64,000 nucleotides of DNA from Bacteroidota bacterium (GTDB lineage: Bacteria > Bacteroidota > Bacteroidia > AKYH767-A > OLB10), in NCBI GenBank assembly GCA_016713925.1, contig JADJOH010000008.1:806001-870000 (forward strand), in the 5' to 3' direction. The position numbers were made by a program, and so were the translations under genes. This document shows positions 46,140 through 55,278 of the stretch, piece after piece (within the stretch, counting starts at the first letter, position 1; every line of letters starts with the position of its first letter). A model generated the notes under the pieces. It was not told the origin of the DNA. It made no database searches and worked only from the letters and a program-made list of their open reading frames with translations.

Positions 46140-47123
46140 ATGCTGATCCGCGCTTTCAAAACCTCACGACTTTTCCCGCTGATACTGCTGGTTATTTTAT
46201 CAGCAGGGATGTGGATCATCTCTAAATCAGTTAGTTATCGTGTTGTCGAGCCAAATGGAATGCCACTTTATGATCTGGTCACTTATGCCCTGGGCTTTTT
46301 GCCGGATTGGGCCGGACTTTTTATAGGTTTTATTTTGGTCACCACCCAGGCTTTTCATCTGAACCTGGTTTTAAATAAACATGAGGTGCTCTATAAGTCG
46401 AGCTGGTTGCCTTCACTCCTGTATCTCTTCATGGCCGGCTTGCTTCCCCCTTTTCTTTGGATGCATCCGCTACTCTTTGTCAACAGTATTCTCATTTTTG
46501 TATTGGATCGTTTGTTTTCACTGTATAAGAATCCGTCGCCCTTGTCACTTGCCTTTGATAGTGCTTTTTTACTTTCCTTATCGGCATTGTTCTACCTGCC
46601 CGCGGTAATTCTGTTTTTATTCTATTTTCTCTGCATGATTATTTTGCGTCCGTTTTCCTGGCGGGAATGGATGGCGGGAATTATGGGTATGTTTCTCCCA
46701 TTCTTTTTTGCCTTTTTATATTACTTCCTGAATGATGAACTCTTGTCTTTTTATGAACGCGTTTTTATCTCCGGCATTAAAAGACAAATCGATCTCAGTC
46801 ATTTTTTTAATGTGGAGTATACCTTGAGTATTTCTCTTGTGGGGATATATTTCATTCTTTCCATGCTACGTTTACAGACCAACTACTATAAAAATGTTAC
46901 CAAAGCCCGACTCGTACAACAGTTGTTGGTTTTAATGATTCCCGTTTGTCTTTTATCAGTTCTTGTATCACGCGATGAATTGTTGTTTCGCTTCAATACA
47001 CTGGCTATCCCTTTTTCTGTGTATCTCTCCTATTATTTCATGTCCGGTAAGAAGGCATGGGTGATGGAGTTGATGTTTTTGCTCCTGGTGGGAGGGTGGG
47101 TGTATAACTACTTTGTGGTTTGA
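46140..47123 (+). CDS. Polytopic membrane protein (DUF6427-like)
   Basis: 327 residues with about nine membrane segments. Recognisable parts are the N-terminal LIRAFKTSRLFPLILLVILSA, the ILRPFSWREWMAGIMGMFLPFF segment near the middle and several aromatic-rich helices. It resembles the DUF6427 family of Bacteroidota. No catalytic motif. Divergent from the small DUF6341-like gene. Function unknown; a role in envelope processes is only a guess. Confidence 0.7.
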   Translation: MLIRAFKTSRLFPLILLVILSAGMWIISKSVSYRVVEPNGMPLYDLVTYALGFLPDWAGLFIGFILVTTQAFHLNLVLNKHEVLYKSSWLPSLLYLFMAGLLPPFLWMHPLLFVNSILIFVLDRLFSLYKNPSPLSLAFDSAFLLSLSALFYLPAVILFLFYFLCMIILRPFSWREWMAGIMGMFLPFFFAFLYYFLNDELLSFYERVFISGIKRQIDLSHFFNVEYTLSISLVGIYFILSMLRLQTNYYKNVTKARLVQQLLVLMIPVCLLSVLVSRDELLFRFNTLAIPFSVYLSYYFMSGKKAWVMELMFLLLVGGWVYNYFVV

Positions 47124-47213
47124 CAACCTTATTTTGGTTATTCTTAAGTGAAGTAAATCCGCTGAAAATAATACTACTGCTCTGTAAAATTATTACAATA
47201 CCTGGAGTGTAGA

Positions 47214-47729
47214 TTAGCTCCGGGAATTATAGGCTCTTAAAAAATCCTTATTGTCATCCGGACTAACGACGCAAGGTTTGTCTTTTTTTCTTTCAATAAG
47301 AATGAATCGATCTTTTCTGCTGCAATACCATAACATGTTACCGATATGTTTAGTGTAAAAATGTCCGGTGTATCCAAATAAACCACCGTTTCCAAATTTG
47401 CGCAGAGGCCAGTTCATTTCTTTCTCAGTAGGTATGCGTATTGATTTAATGCTTTCGGCTTTAATGATTTTATCCCCAAAATATCTGCACACCACGATAT
47501 CTTTATTTTCAATTTTATACCCTCGGGGTGAATAACCGAAAGTGACAATCAATAAAATGACCATGGGCACTCCCGTTAATAATCCAACCAATAATTGGTT
47601 TTCATGGAAATTAAATAATTCTGACCCTGACAGAATAAATGTTGAAAGAGTGAATGCAATAAGAAGAAAAGTGATAATTTTTGAAAACTTATCATAACTG
47701 CAGGAGAAGGTTTGTTGCCGGTCAATCAT
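47214..47729 (-). CDS. Bacterial PH-domain-like membrane protein
   Basis: 171 residues: two membrane helices near the N-terminus (FLLIAFTLSTFILSG and LLTGVPMVILLIVTFGY), then a bPH-like beta domain (GYKIENKDIVVCRYFGDKIIKAESIKSI) with an RKFGNGGLFGYTGHF segment typical of the family. Its ATG overlaps the stop of the M1 aminopeptidase gene (shared ATGATTGA), so it is translationally coupled to it. Function unknown; membrane-bound binding or regulatory roles are possible. Confidence 0.75.
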   Translation of the reverse strand: MIDRQQTFSCSYDKFSKIITFLLIAFTLSTFILSGSELFNFHENQLLVGLLTGVPMVILLIVTFGYSPRGYKIENKDIVVCRYFGDKIIKAESIKSIRIPTEKEMNWPLRKFGNGGLFGYTGHFYTKHIGNMLWYCSRKDRFILIERKKDKPCVVSPDDNKDFLRAYNSRS

Positions 47730-50178
47730 TTTTTTTGGGATTGTAAATTTTTAAAAGCATCTCATTCTTCTCATTCTTCTTGAGTTCGTCCAGATATTTT
47801 GCAGCTATTTCACCATAAGCATTCCAATTTTGTTCGGAGGTTTTGTCATTTGCTTTTGCCGCAACGGTCGCTTGTTCAAAACTGAAATTCCCATATTCAG
47901 CAAGCGATTGAACAGCCGCCAATCTTATTATCCAGGGTTCCTCTGTCTTGCCATATTGATGAATAATTTTTAATCCTTTCTCAATATTATTTTTATCCTT
48001 ACAACGCTGCATGAATTTGCCAAATTGTTTCAGTTGAGAGTAGGCCCCAACCCCTGCGCTATTGTCAAGTGCCTTATTCATATAATTGAAATGAGTATCA
48101 TTTCCATGCTTTGCATAGAGGTTGCCGAGAATCCTGTACACTTGTTCGTGATCGCTGTTTTCTAATTCGGAGCCGATGAGTAATGCTCCATCTTTATCTC
48201 TTTCTGCCAGCGCCTGAAGGGATGATGACATGACCGAGAAAGAACTATCTGAAATGGTGTTTTTAAAATAGGGGATAAGATCCTCGTCCTTGTAATGATT
48301 GTCAAGTGCGGAGATGGCAGCTTCACGAACTTCAGCATATTTATCTTTTCTTCCAATGGACATCAACATTTTTTTCACTTCATCCTTGCGGTCGGAGTTG
48401 GTCCAGGCTTCAATCTTGTTGATGGCCACTTCACGAATACGTCGGTTTTTATCTTTTAACGCTTCCAGTACAATTTCAGCACCCTGACTTCCTGCTTTAT
48501 AATCTGCAGTAATCGCCAGTAATGCATCCATCCGATCCTGAAAAAGTGGCCCCTTGCGATACATGGTCATCCACTCCTCACTGCTGTGCTTATCATTGCG
48601 AATACCTGTGATCATCTTCTCGGCATCCACATTGATTAAATCAGGCTTCGTGGCACTTTCGAAGTAAAAAGTTTCCTCTTGTTTGCTGATGACAATAGCA
48701 TGTCTTTTAATTTCATTGCCTTTATAAATATCCACAGCAACAGGAATGCGAAAAACCGGACTTTCATTCAGGTCTTGCGTTTGTTTGATGGTGACGGAGG
48801 CCGTTTTTGTGGTTTCATTGTACTGATAATTCATCTCGAGGATAGGATGACCTTTGGCATAAAACCATTGGTTGAAAAACCAGTTCAAATCTTCGCCGGT
48901 AATTTCCTCAAAAGCGATGCGCAACTGATGTGCCTCTACCGGTTTGTACTTATTCGTCTCCAGATATAATTTCAAAGCAGCATAGAAGGCATCATCTCCA
49001 ACATGTTTCCTCAATATATGAAGAATAGTTCCTCCCTTTTGATAGGAATGTCTGTCGAACAGGTCTTCTCTTTTTTCATAATAGAAGCGGATCAGATTTT
49101 CCTTCTTTGTTTTTGATTCTCTCAGATAAGCATTGAGGTCATAGAGTCGGTAAATATCAGCGTCATCTCTGCCATATTTATATTCGTTCCATAAATATTC
49201 ACCATAGGTAGCAAAGGATTCATTCAATGCAATATTGGCCCACGACTCACAAGTGACATAATCTCCAAACCATTGATGAAAGAGTTCGTGGGAGATCACA
49301 TCTTCATTGGTGCCATCCAACAGTTCCCTTTCATCTTGTTGCAGAAACTCGCCGTGTACAGTCGCTGTAGTGTTCTCCATCGCTCCACTTACGTAATCTC
49401 TCACCACCACCTGATTGTATTTCGCCCATGGATATTCCACTCCTGTAATTTTAGAGAAGAAGGTGAGCATCTCGGGAGTATTTCCAAAAATTTTACGAGC
49501 TACCTTTTCATATTTTGGTTCTACATAATAACTGACTTCTTTCCCTTTCCATGTATCTTTCACAATAGCGTATTTTCCAATGGCCATCATGACAAGATAG
49601 GGAGCATGCGGTAAATCCTGTTTCCAAGTGTCGGTTCTGGTCCCGTCATTATTCTTCTTGCTCTGCACAAGGAGTCCATTCGACAAAGTGGTATAGGAGC
49701 TGTCAATGGTAATTTTAATTTCCTGCGTCATTTTTTGATTGGTCGCCTCTATCGTCGGAAACCAAACGGAGTTCGCTTGTGTTTCGCCTTGTGTCCAGAT
49801 TTGCATCGGCTTATTCTTCTCCTTGCCTTCGGGATTGATGAAATAGAGACCTTTGTCACTGCTGATGGCCGCACTACCACCGAGATTTTTTAATTCATCC
49901 GGTTTAGCAACATAGTCTATAAAAATTTGAAAGCTTTCCGACAAAGTATATGTTTTATTCAGATTTATTTTGAGACTATCATGGGCATATTCAAAAGTGA
50001 GCCCAATGGTATCATTATTTTGCAGGAGCGCTACTTTATTTATATCCATCCCTCGTGCATTTAACCATACATAATCGCCGGGGTAGAAATGAGGGCGCAA
50101 GGTGAGCGTTGCCTTTCCTATCAAAGTAACGTTTCGTCCAGTCAAAACGCACATCAAGGGCGGTATGTAGCAAATCAT
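47722..50178 (-). CDS. M1-family aminopeptidase with C-terminal HEAT repeats (main part)
   Basis: 818 residues in this frame, but the real N-terminus is in the frame at 50341. M1 hallmarks are complete: SGAMENTTATVHGEF (exopeptidase GxMEN), the zinc site VISHELFHQWFGD and the third-ligand helix NESFATYGEYLW. Residues from about 560 on form HEAT-type helical repeats. It removes N-terminal residues from peptides; the lipoprotein-like start suggests periplasmic or outer-membrane location. Dropping one base at the CCTTT tract 50112-50116 joins the frames to read DRKATLTLRPHFYPGD, which fits the family. The PH-like gene overlaps its stop. Confidence 0.92.
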   Translation of the reverse strand: MICYIPPLMCVLTGRNVTLIGKATLTLRPHFYPGDYVWLNARGMDINKVALLQNNDTIGLTFEYAHDSLKINLNKTYTLSESFQIFIDYVAKPDELKNLGGSAAISSDKGLYFINPEGKEKNKPMQIWTQGETQANSVWFPTIEATNQKMTQEIKITIDSSYTTLSNGLLVQSKKNNDGTRTDTWKQDLPHAPYLVMMAIGKYAIVKDTWKGKEVSYYVEPKYEKVARKIFGNTPEMLTFFSKITGVEYPWAKYNQVVVRDYVSGAMENTTATVHGEFLQQDERELLDGTNEDVISHELFHQWFGDYVTCESWANIALNESFATYGEYLWNEYKYGRDDADIYRLYDLNAYLRESKTKKENLIRFYYEKREDLFDRHSYQKGGTILHILRKHVGDDAFYAALKLYLETNKYKPVEAHQLRIAFEEITGEDLNWFFNQWFYAKGHPILEMNYQYNETTKTASVTIKQTQDLNESPVFRIPVAVDIYKGNEIKRHAIVISKQEETFYFESATKPDLINVDAEKMITGIRNDKHSSEEWMTMYRKGPLFQDRMDALLAITADYKAGSQGAEIVLEALKDKNRRIREVAINKIEAWTNSDRKDEVKKMLMSIGRKDKYAEVREAAISALDNHYKDEDLIPYFKNTISDSSFSVMSSSLQALAERDKDGALLIGSELENSDHEQVYRILGNLYAKHGNDTHFNYMNKALDNSAGVGAYSQLKQFGKFMQRCKDKNNIEKGLKIIHQYGKTEEPWIIRLAAVQSLAEYGNFSFEQATVAAKANDKTSEQNWNAYGEIAAKYLDELKKNEKNEMLLKIYNPKKND

Positions 50179-50341
50179 AAGTTTTAGGATAAGATCCCAT
50201 GTATTGCGGAATGTATTCTTCTCCCGGGACTACAGTGATTTCAGGAAGATTTCGAACTTCTGTCCCTGTATTTTTACTTGTTTTACAACTATGGAAGAGC
50301 AGAATGGCTGCGAGAGGAAGGATGTATTTGTTAAATGGCAT
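50036..50341 (-). pseudogene. 5' fragment of the frameshifted M1 aminopeptidase
   Basis: The first 75 or so codons are the true N-terminus: a lipoprotein-like signal (…AAILLFHSC), a short linker and the start of the M1 N-domain (TYDLLHTALDVRFDWTKRYF). Past 50116 this frame becomes nonsense while the other frame continues the domain. A single-base error is the simplest explanation. Confidence 0.8.
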
Positions 50342-50494
50342 TTTAATAGTTTAGTATTCCAAAATTAGATTTTTAATTTGATCTCCATGAAATATTAGAC
50401 AAAGTCTTGATTTTAAACGACAAGCACATCCTGTTGCAGAAGATTTAAGAAGAGAATAATCGTCGAAACGCCATGGAAAGCTTTTGTATTCAAA

Positions 50495-50533
50495 AACGAA
50501 GAGCCCGGCTTTATTATGCCCGGGCTCTCCTTT
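50495..50533 (-). terminator. Rho-independent terminator after the tonB gene
   Basis: GAGCCCGG pairs perfectly with CCGGGCTC around CTTTATTATG, with CAAAAAC on the left side giving a T-run on the minus strand. Confidence 0.85.
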
Positions 50534-50552
50534 TACACTAATATTTTAAATA

Positions 50553-51365
50553 CTATTTAATTCGAAATGCTACAGGAAGCATGTACTGAACATTTACCGC
50601 TCGTCCGTTTTGTTTTCCAGGTTTCCACTGCGGCATCTTTTTTATCACGCGAATTGCCTCTTCTTCACATCCACCTCCGATTCCTTTTACCATTTGGATA
50701 TTGTCGATTTCGCCATTTCTGTCAACTACGAAGCTGATGTAAACAATGCCGGTGATATTTTCTTCTCTTGCAATGGCTGGATAATGGATATTTGTAGACA
50801 AGTACTTTAGCATGGCTGCTTCTCCACCGGGAAAGTTCGGCATCTCCTCTACCCATGAATGTACTTTATTGGTTCCCCCGCTATTTGTAGGCTCCGGATC
50901 CGGAAGTTCTTCTTTGATGGTAGCAGAATCGGATTTGTTGGTTTTTGTGGCGAGCGCTGTTTTAAGTAACTCTTCCTGCGTCAGCATATTTTCCAGGCTA
51001 TCCTTATCCGTTACAATAAGGTTGGTAAATTGTTGAGTAGGTCCACTTGGTTTTTTAAACAAGGCCTCTATTTTATTAACCGGGGGAATAATTTTTTCCG
51101 GTAATACAACATCTGTAAGATCAAATTTCCCCTCCACAGGTGGTTCAATAATGAGTTTTTTAACCGGTTGAAAGTAGTTGATGATTGCCGGCAGCGAGAG
51201 AATGGTCATCAGTAAGAGGGCTGTTGCGAAAAACGCCTTCAGTACAGCCTGATTATAATCTCTTCGGATCACATAGGCGCCATAATCATGGTTTCTATTG
51301 TTGAATACCAATTCCAGGCGTTCTTGGGAGATGGGGTTGTCCCAGTTTTTTCTGAAGTTTTTCAT
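50553..51365 (-). CDS. tonB: TonB-family energy transducer
   Basis: 270 residues. The N-terminal RNHDYGAYVIRRDYNQA motif and one membrane helix (AFFATALLLMTILSLPAII) are typical for Bacteroidota TonB. A Pro/Glu/Thr-rich linker leads to the TonB C-terminal domain (about 185-270: YPAIAREENITGIVYISFVVDRNGEIDNI … WKPGKQNGRAVNVQYMLPVAFRIK). It couples ExbBD proton-motive force to outer-membrane receptors. It stands alone here without exbB/exbD. Confidence 0.93.
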   Translation of the reverse strand: MKNFRKNWDNPISQERLELVFNNRNHDYGAYVIRRDYNQAVLKAFFATALLLMTILSLPAIINYFQPVKKLIIEPPVEGKFDLTDVVLPEKIIPPVNKIEALFKKPSGPTQQFTNLIVTDKDSLENMLTQEELLKTALATKTNKSDSATIKEELPDPEPTNSGGTNKVHSWVEEMPNFPGGEAAMLKYLSTNIHYPAIAREENITGIVYISFVVDRNGEIDNIQMVKGIGGGCEEEAIRVIKKMPQWKPGKQNGRAVNVQYMLPVAFRIK

Positions 51366-51551
51366 ACGTTTCTTTGTTAGGTGTTAACCTCTAAACGATG
51401 CAGGCAATGGGATTATTCCATAAGCCGGTCACGAAATTGTCAAACTGATAATAGTGCATTGGCGTGGAGTTGGATGGGTTACTTGTTTAAAAGTCCTGCT
51501 TTTATTGTGAAATTATCGATCCCTATAAATTAAATGACAAGAGATTTTTAG

Positions 51552-51559
51552 TAAATTTG
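51552..51559 (+). promoter_or_regulatory. TAnnTTTG -7 box before the 4-TM gene
   Basis: TAAATTTG fits the Bacteroidota -7 consensus exactly, 17 bases before the ATG at 51577. I see no convincing -33 TTTG at the right distance. Confidence 0.4.
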
Positions 51560-51576
51560 CGATCAAACCATTAAAT

Positions 51577-52035
51577 ATGTTCATAGGACTACTTCACTTC
51601 CATAGCCTCTTGCGCTGGGTATTACTTCTCCTCCTGATTACCGTTATAGTTAAAGCCTTCCAGGGTAGGAGTGGTGGAAAAAAATTCGAATCCGGCGATA
51701 GAAAATTATCGTTGTTTACCATGATTACTGCTCACCTTCAGCTGATATTAGGCGGGTTTTTGTATGTGATTAGCCCTACGGTCCAAAATGCGCTGAGTGA
51801 TATGGGCGCTGCAATGAAAAATGGAGAATCCCGATTCTGGGCGGTTGAACATATCAGTTTGATGGTGATTGCCATCGCTATACTTACTGTCGGACATATT
51901 AAAGCCAAGAAAGCAGTGGGAGATCAGGCTAAATTTAAAGCGCAAGCGCTCTATTTTACCATTGGATTACTCCTCATACTGATTTCGATCCCATGGCCTT
52001 TCCGTGAAGTAGGGATGGGACGTGGTTGGTTTTAA
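51577..52035 (+). CDS. Four-helix membrane protein, possibly cytochrome b-like
   Basis: 152 residues with four membrane helices and conserved-looking histidines at helix ends (LLHFHSLLRW, ITAHLQLILGG, AVEHISLMV, VGHIKAKK). Such His pairs suggest a b-type haem protein, and relatives are often labelled 'cytochrome B', but no true cytochrome b561 signature is visible. It is 49 bp before hflX on the same strand. Function unproven. Confidence 0.72.
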   Translation: MFIGLLHFHSLLRWVLLLLLITVIVKAFQGRSGGKKFESGDRKLSLFTMITAHLQLILGGFLYVISPTVQNALSDMGAAMKNGESRFWAVEHISLMVIAIAILTVGHIKAKKAVGDQAKFKAQALYFTIGLLLILISIPWPFREVGMGRGWF

Positions 52036-52084
52036 TATCATTCCTGAGTTTAGAATTAATTTTACTGAAATAAATTAAGTACAA

Positions 52085-53317
52085 TTGTCGAACACACCAC
52101 ATGACCTGGCTATAATCCCTGAACGTGTCATCCTGATAGGTCTTGCTACCCGACAGCAGGATATGGATCAGGTGAATGAATACCTGGAGGAATTGGCCTT
52201 CCTCGCTGAAACAGCCGGAGCGATTACAGTAAAACGTTTTACCCAAAAGCTGGATCATGCCGATACCCGTACTTTTGTAGGAAAGGGGAAGATGGAAGAG
52301 ATCATCACTTTCGTGAAGGCGAATGATATCCAGATTGCCATTTTCGATGATGAACTAACGCCATCGCAGATACGCAATATAGAAAAAATCATCGGTTGTC
52401 GTGTGATTGACCGGACCAATCTGATCCTGGATATTTTCGCGAAACGTGCACGTACGGCCCAGTCTAAAGTACAGGTAGAACTGGCGCAATACCGGTACAT
52501 GCTTCCCCGTCTTACGCGGATGTGGACCCATTTGGAGAAACAGCAGGGTGGTATCGGTATGAGAGGTCCCGGAGAATCGGAGATTGAAACCGATCGACGC
52601 GTGATTCGTGAAAAGCTGGCCCGCTTAAGAGAACGCCTGGCCGAAATTGATAAGCAGAACAGTACACAACGAAAAAGAAGAAGCGAAGTCGTACGTGTTG
52701 CTCTCGTGGGTTATACCAATGTAGGCAAGAGTACCCTTATGAATTTGCTGAGCAAAAGTGAGGTGTTCGCTGAGAATAAATTATTCGCCACCTTAGATAC
52801 AACAGTGCGTAAAGTGGTGATCGAAAATATTCCCTTCCTGCTTTCCGATACGGTAGGTTTCATTCGTAAGCTTCCTCATGATCTCGTAGAATCGTTCAAG
52901 TCGACTTTAGATGAAGTGCGCGAGGCAGATATTCTTGTACACGTCGTCGATATCTCACACCCGAACTTCGAGCAGCATATTCATGTGGTCAATGAAACGC
53001 TCAATGATCTGGGTGTACTCGACAAACCTATACTTTTAGTGTTTAATAAAATTGATGCGTTCAAATACACGGTGAGAGATGAAGATGATTTGACCGAACC
53101 GGGGCCTGAACATCGCAGTCTGGATGATTTGAAAAGATCCTGGATGGCACGCGGTGCATATCCTTCTATTTTTATTTCAGCTGCTCAAAAAATAAATATA
53201 AGTGAGTTGCGTGCTGCTTTGATGGGTCTCGTAAAGCAAATCCATTTCATTCGTTATCCTAACACCCGTCCACCCGAAGATTGGGTCGAGTTTCAGGATG
53301 GGGAACAGGAGGTGTAG
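52085..53317 (+). CDS. hflX: GTPase HflX
   Basis: 410 residues from the TTG at 52085; an in-frame stop lies just upstream and no ATG precedes the conserved region, so TTG is the most likely start. N-terminal HflX domain (RVILIGLATRQQ … AGAITVKRFTQKLDHADTRTFVGKGKMEEI), a GPGESEIETDRR linker and the GTPase domain with G1 GYTNVGKSTL, G3 DTVGFIRKLPHDLVESF and G4 NKID. It binds the 50S subunit and helps split or rescue stalled ribosomes. Cytoplasmic. Confidence 0.95.
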   Translation: MSNTPHDLAIIPERVILIGLATRQQDMDQVNEYLEELAFLAETAGAITVKRFTQKLDHADTRTFVGKGKMEEIITFVKANDIQIAIFDDELTPSQIRNIEKIIGCRVIDRTNLILDIFAKRARTAQSKVQVELAQYRYMLPRLTRMWTHLEKQQGGIGMRGPGESEIETDRRVIREKLARLRERLAEIDKQNSTQRKRRSEVVRVALVGYTNVGKSTLMNLLSKSEVFAENKLFATLDTTVRKVVIENIPFLLSDTVGFIRKLPHDLVESFKSTLDEVREADILVHVVDISHPNFEQHIHVVNETLNDLGVLDKPILLVFNKIDAFKYTVRDEDDLTEPGPEHRSLDDLKRSWMARGAYPSIFISAAQKINISELRAALMGLVKQIHFIRYPNTRPPEDWVEFQDGEQEV

Positions 53318-53660
53318 GTGAACCTGTTTTTGATAAAATCAGAGTTGTTATCCGGGTAATATAGGACAGTCAAGTAGTTTTTCAACTTCATTTCAATACC
53401 ATCATTTTTACGTTAAGCATTTGTATTCGTTTAGCTGACGAGTAATCGTTTTGGCTATAGTATTTTTGTCCGGGAGTTGGCAATGTAAAAATGGGAATGG
53501 ATAGCAAAAATCGACAACACTCTTCATTTATACCGGAGGACACCATGTGCCGACATCCTCAAAGAACATATAGCGAAAGCTATAAAGAGGCGATTCCATC
53601 TTATTGAATTCTACATTCTCACCAGGGTGGATGGAGGCTGATATCAGTTGCAGAGGTGAC
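53318..53660. other. Intergenic region before palindrome array 3
   Basis: About 340 bp without a gene or clear terminator. I see nothing recognisable until the array begins at 53661. Confidence 0.5.
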
Positions 53661-53950
53661 GCCACGCTGTGGCTATAATAATGACGCCACGCTGTGGCTA
53701 TAATAATGACGCCACGCTGTGGCTATAATAATGACGCCACGCTGTGGCTATAATAATGACGCCACGCTGTGGCTATAATAATGACGCCACGCTGTGGCTA
53801 TAATACTGTCGCCACGCTGTGGCTATAATAGTGTCGCCACGCTGTGGCTATAATAATGACGCCACGCTGTGGCTATAATAGTGTCGCTCCTACGGAGCTT
53901 TGGGAAATGAAATCTGCTTTGCTAGGATACTGACGCCACGCTGTGGCTTT
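53661..53950 (+). repeat. Palindrome array 3 (25-bp period)
   Basis: Nine units with the core GCCACGCTGTGGC at 53661, 53686, 53711, 53736, 53761, 53786, 53811, 53836 and 53861, exactly 25 bp apart and separated by TATAATAATGAC or TGTC variants. A tenth unit (53886) has the core GCTCCTACGGAGC, and an isolated copy is at 53936. In reverse complement the linker reads GTCATTATTATAG, as in array 1, so it belongs to the same family with a different palindrome and no long spacer. Confidence 0.94.
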
Positions 53951-53995
53951 TGCATCATAACTTTAAACCTTTATCTCTAATCTCTAATCTATAAA

Positions 53996-54046
53996 TTTTA
54001 AACCTTAAACCTTAAACCTTAAACCTTAAACCTTGAACTTTAAACT
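53996..54046 (+). repeat. AAACCTT heptamer array before comF
   Basis: About seven heptamers, ending with GAACTTT and AAACTTG variants, only six bases before the comF ATG. The same family as the arrays at 18759 and 26183. Confidence 0.9.
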
Positions 54047-54052
54047 TGTAAA

Positions 54053-54751
54053 ATGTTTTTAAAAACACTGGCTATTGACTTACTCGACTTCTTCTTTCCC
54101 AACCTTTGCGCCGGTTGTGAAGGTCAGTTGGTGAGAGGGGAGGAAGGCTTATGCATTGGCTGTTTGCTGACTATGCCGGTGACGGGTTTTGAGAAGGATC
54201 CGGAGAATCCGGTGATGAAACAATTTTGGGGTAAGGTGCCAATTGAGGCGGCGATGGCTTATTGTCATTTCAGCAAAGGGGGAAAGATGCAGCGTTTGAT
54301 ACATCATCTCAAATACAAGAACCGACCGGATATCGGAGTGAAATTGGGACAATTATGTGCACACCAGCTTCATGGGGCAACAATGTATTCTTCCGCTCAG
54401 GTGGTGGTTCCCATTCCGCTGCATCCCAACAAACAGCGCTTGAGAGGATACAATCAGGCGGCGAGTTTCGGGCAGGGATTGGCGCAGGTACTTCGAATTC
54501 CACATCTGGAAAATGCCCTTCAGCGACGAAAGAACACTTCGACGCAAACCCGAAAGAGCAGATTTGAGCGTTCACAGAATGTATCGAGTGTATTTGAAGT
54601 GCAGGATATGAAGGCATTAGAAGGGAAAAACATCATTCTGGTTGACGATGTGATCACAACAGGTTCAACGCTGGTGGCTGCAGCTGAGGAGTTGATCAGA
54701 ATACCCGGAGTGAGAGTAAGTATTGTGACCATTGCGTTTGCCCGAGGCTAA
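54053..54751 (+). CDS. comF: ComF-family phosphoribosyltransferase-like protein
   Basis: 232 residues. An N-terminal zinc-finger-like four-Cys motif (CAGC…CIGC), LIHHLKYKNRPDIG, VPIPLHPNKQRLRGYNQA, and the PRTase loop ILVDDVITTGSTL. ComF relatives take part in DNA uptake and may bind PRPP-like ligands. Cytoplasmic. The 5' end directly follows a heptamer array, so repeat number could affect expression. It is 23 bp before the Met-sulfoxide reductase gene, a likely operon of three. Confidence 0.93.
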   Translation: MFLKTLAIDLLDFFFPNLCAGCEGQLVRGEEGLCIGCLLTMPVTGFEKDPENPVMKQFWGKVPIEAAMAYCHFSKGGKMQRLIHHLKYKNRPDIGVKLGQLCAHQLHGATMYSSAQVVVPIPLHPNKQRLRGYNQAASFGQGLAQVLRIPHLENALQRRKNTSTQTRKSRFERSQNVSSVFEVQDMKALEGKNIILVDDVITTGSTLVAAAEELIRIPGVRVSIVTIAFARG

Positions 54752-54774
54752 AGAGCGATTATCTTTGTGCCTGC

Positions 54775-55278
54775 ATGGCGGAATCTATTGAATTTCCTTT
54801 ATCAACCGTTTCTAAACAAGAGCGGTATGAATTGTTGTTGCCTCAATTGCATCATTTGGTGGAGGATGAATCCGATTTGATAGCGAACCTCGGTAACTTA
54901 ATGGCGGCATTGAAGGAGGCCATGGGCTTTTTATGGATTGGCGTTTATTTCGTCAGAGCAGAGGAATTGGTGTTGGGGCCGTTTCAGGGTCCGCTGGCAT
55001 GTACACGTATTGCCTACGGGAAAGGTGTTTGCGGAATGGCCTGGAAGGAAGGGAAGACGATACTTGTTCCCGATGTAGATCAATTTCCCGGACATATCGC
55101 CTGTAGTTCTTTGTCGAAGTCGGAGATTGTTTTGCCGGTTTTTAGCAATGATAAAGTAGTGATGGTGCTGGATGTGGACAGTGACCGCCTTGCTGATTTT
55201 GATGAAACGGATGCTGTAGCACTCGGAAAAGTAACCGGTATTATTAGTGGTCTTCTTGCTAAAGCACCTGCACGTTGA
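54775..55278 (+). CDS. msrC: GAF-domain free methionine-(R)-sulfoxide reductase
   Basis: 167 residues, one GAF domain of the fRMsr type. The three redox cysteines are in place: the LACTRI cysteine, GKGVCGMAW, and QFPGHIACSS. It reduces free Met-(R)-sulfoxide in the cytoplasm with thioredoxin. The stop overlaps the TTG start of the next gene. Confidence 0.9.
   Translation: MAESIEFPLSTVSKQERYELLLPQLHHLVEDESDLIANLGNLMAALKEAMGFLWIGVYFVRAEELVLGPFQGPLACTRIAYGKGVCGMAWKEGKTILVPDVDQFPGHIACSSLSKSEIVLPVFSNDKVVMVLDVDSDRLADFDETDAVALGKVTGIISGLLAKAPAR

Noticed and set aside
53661..53950. CRISPR or VNTR in a gene
   Set aside because: Units are only 25 bp with no variable spacers and lie outside genes; fits the palindrome family of arrays 1 and 2.
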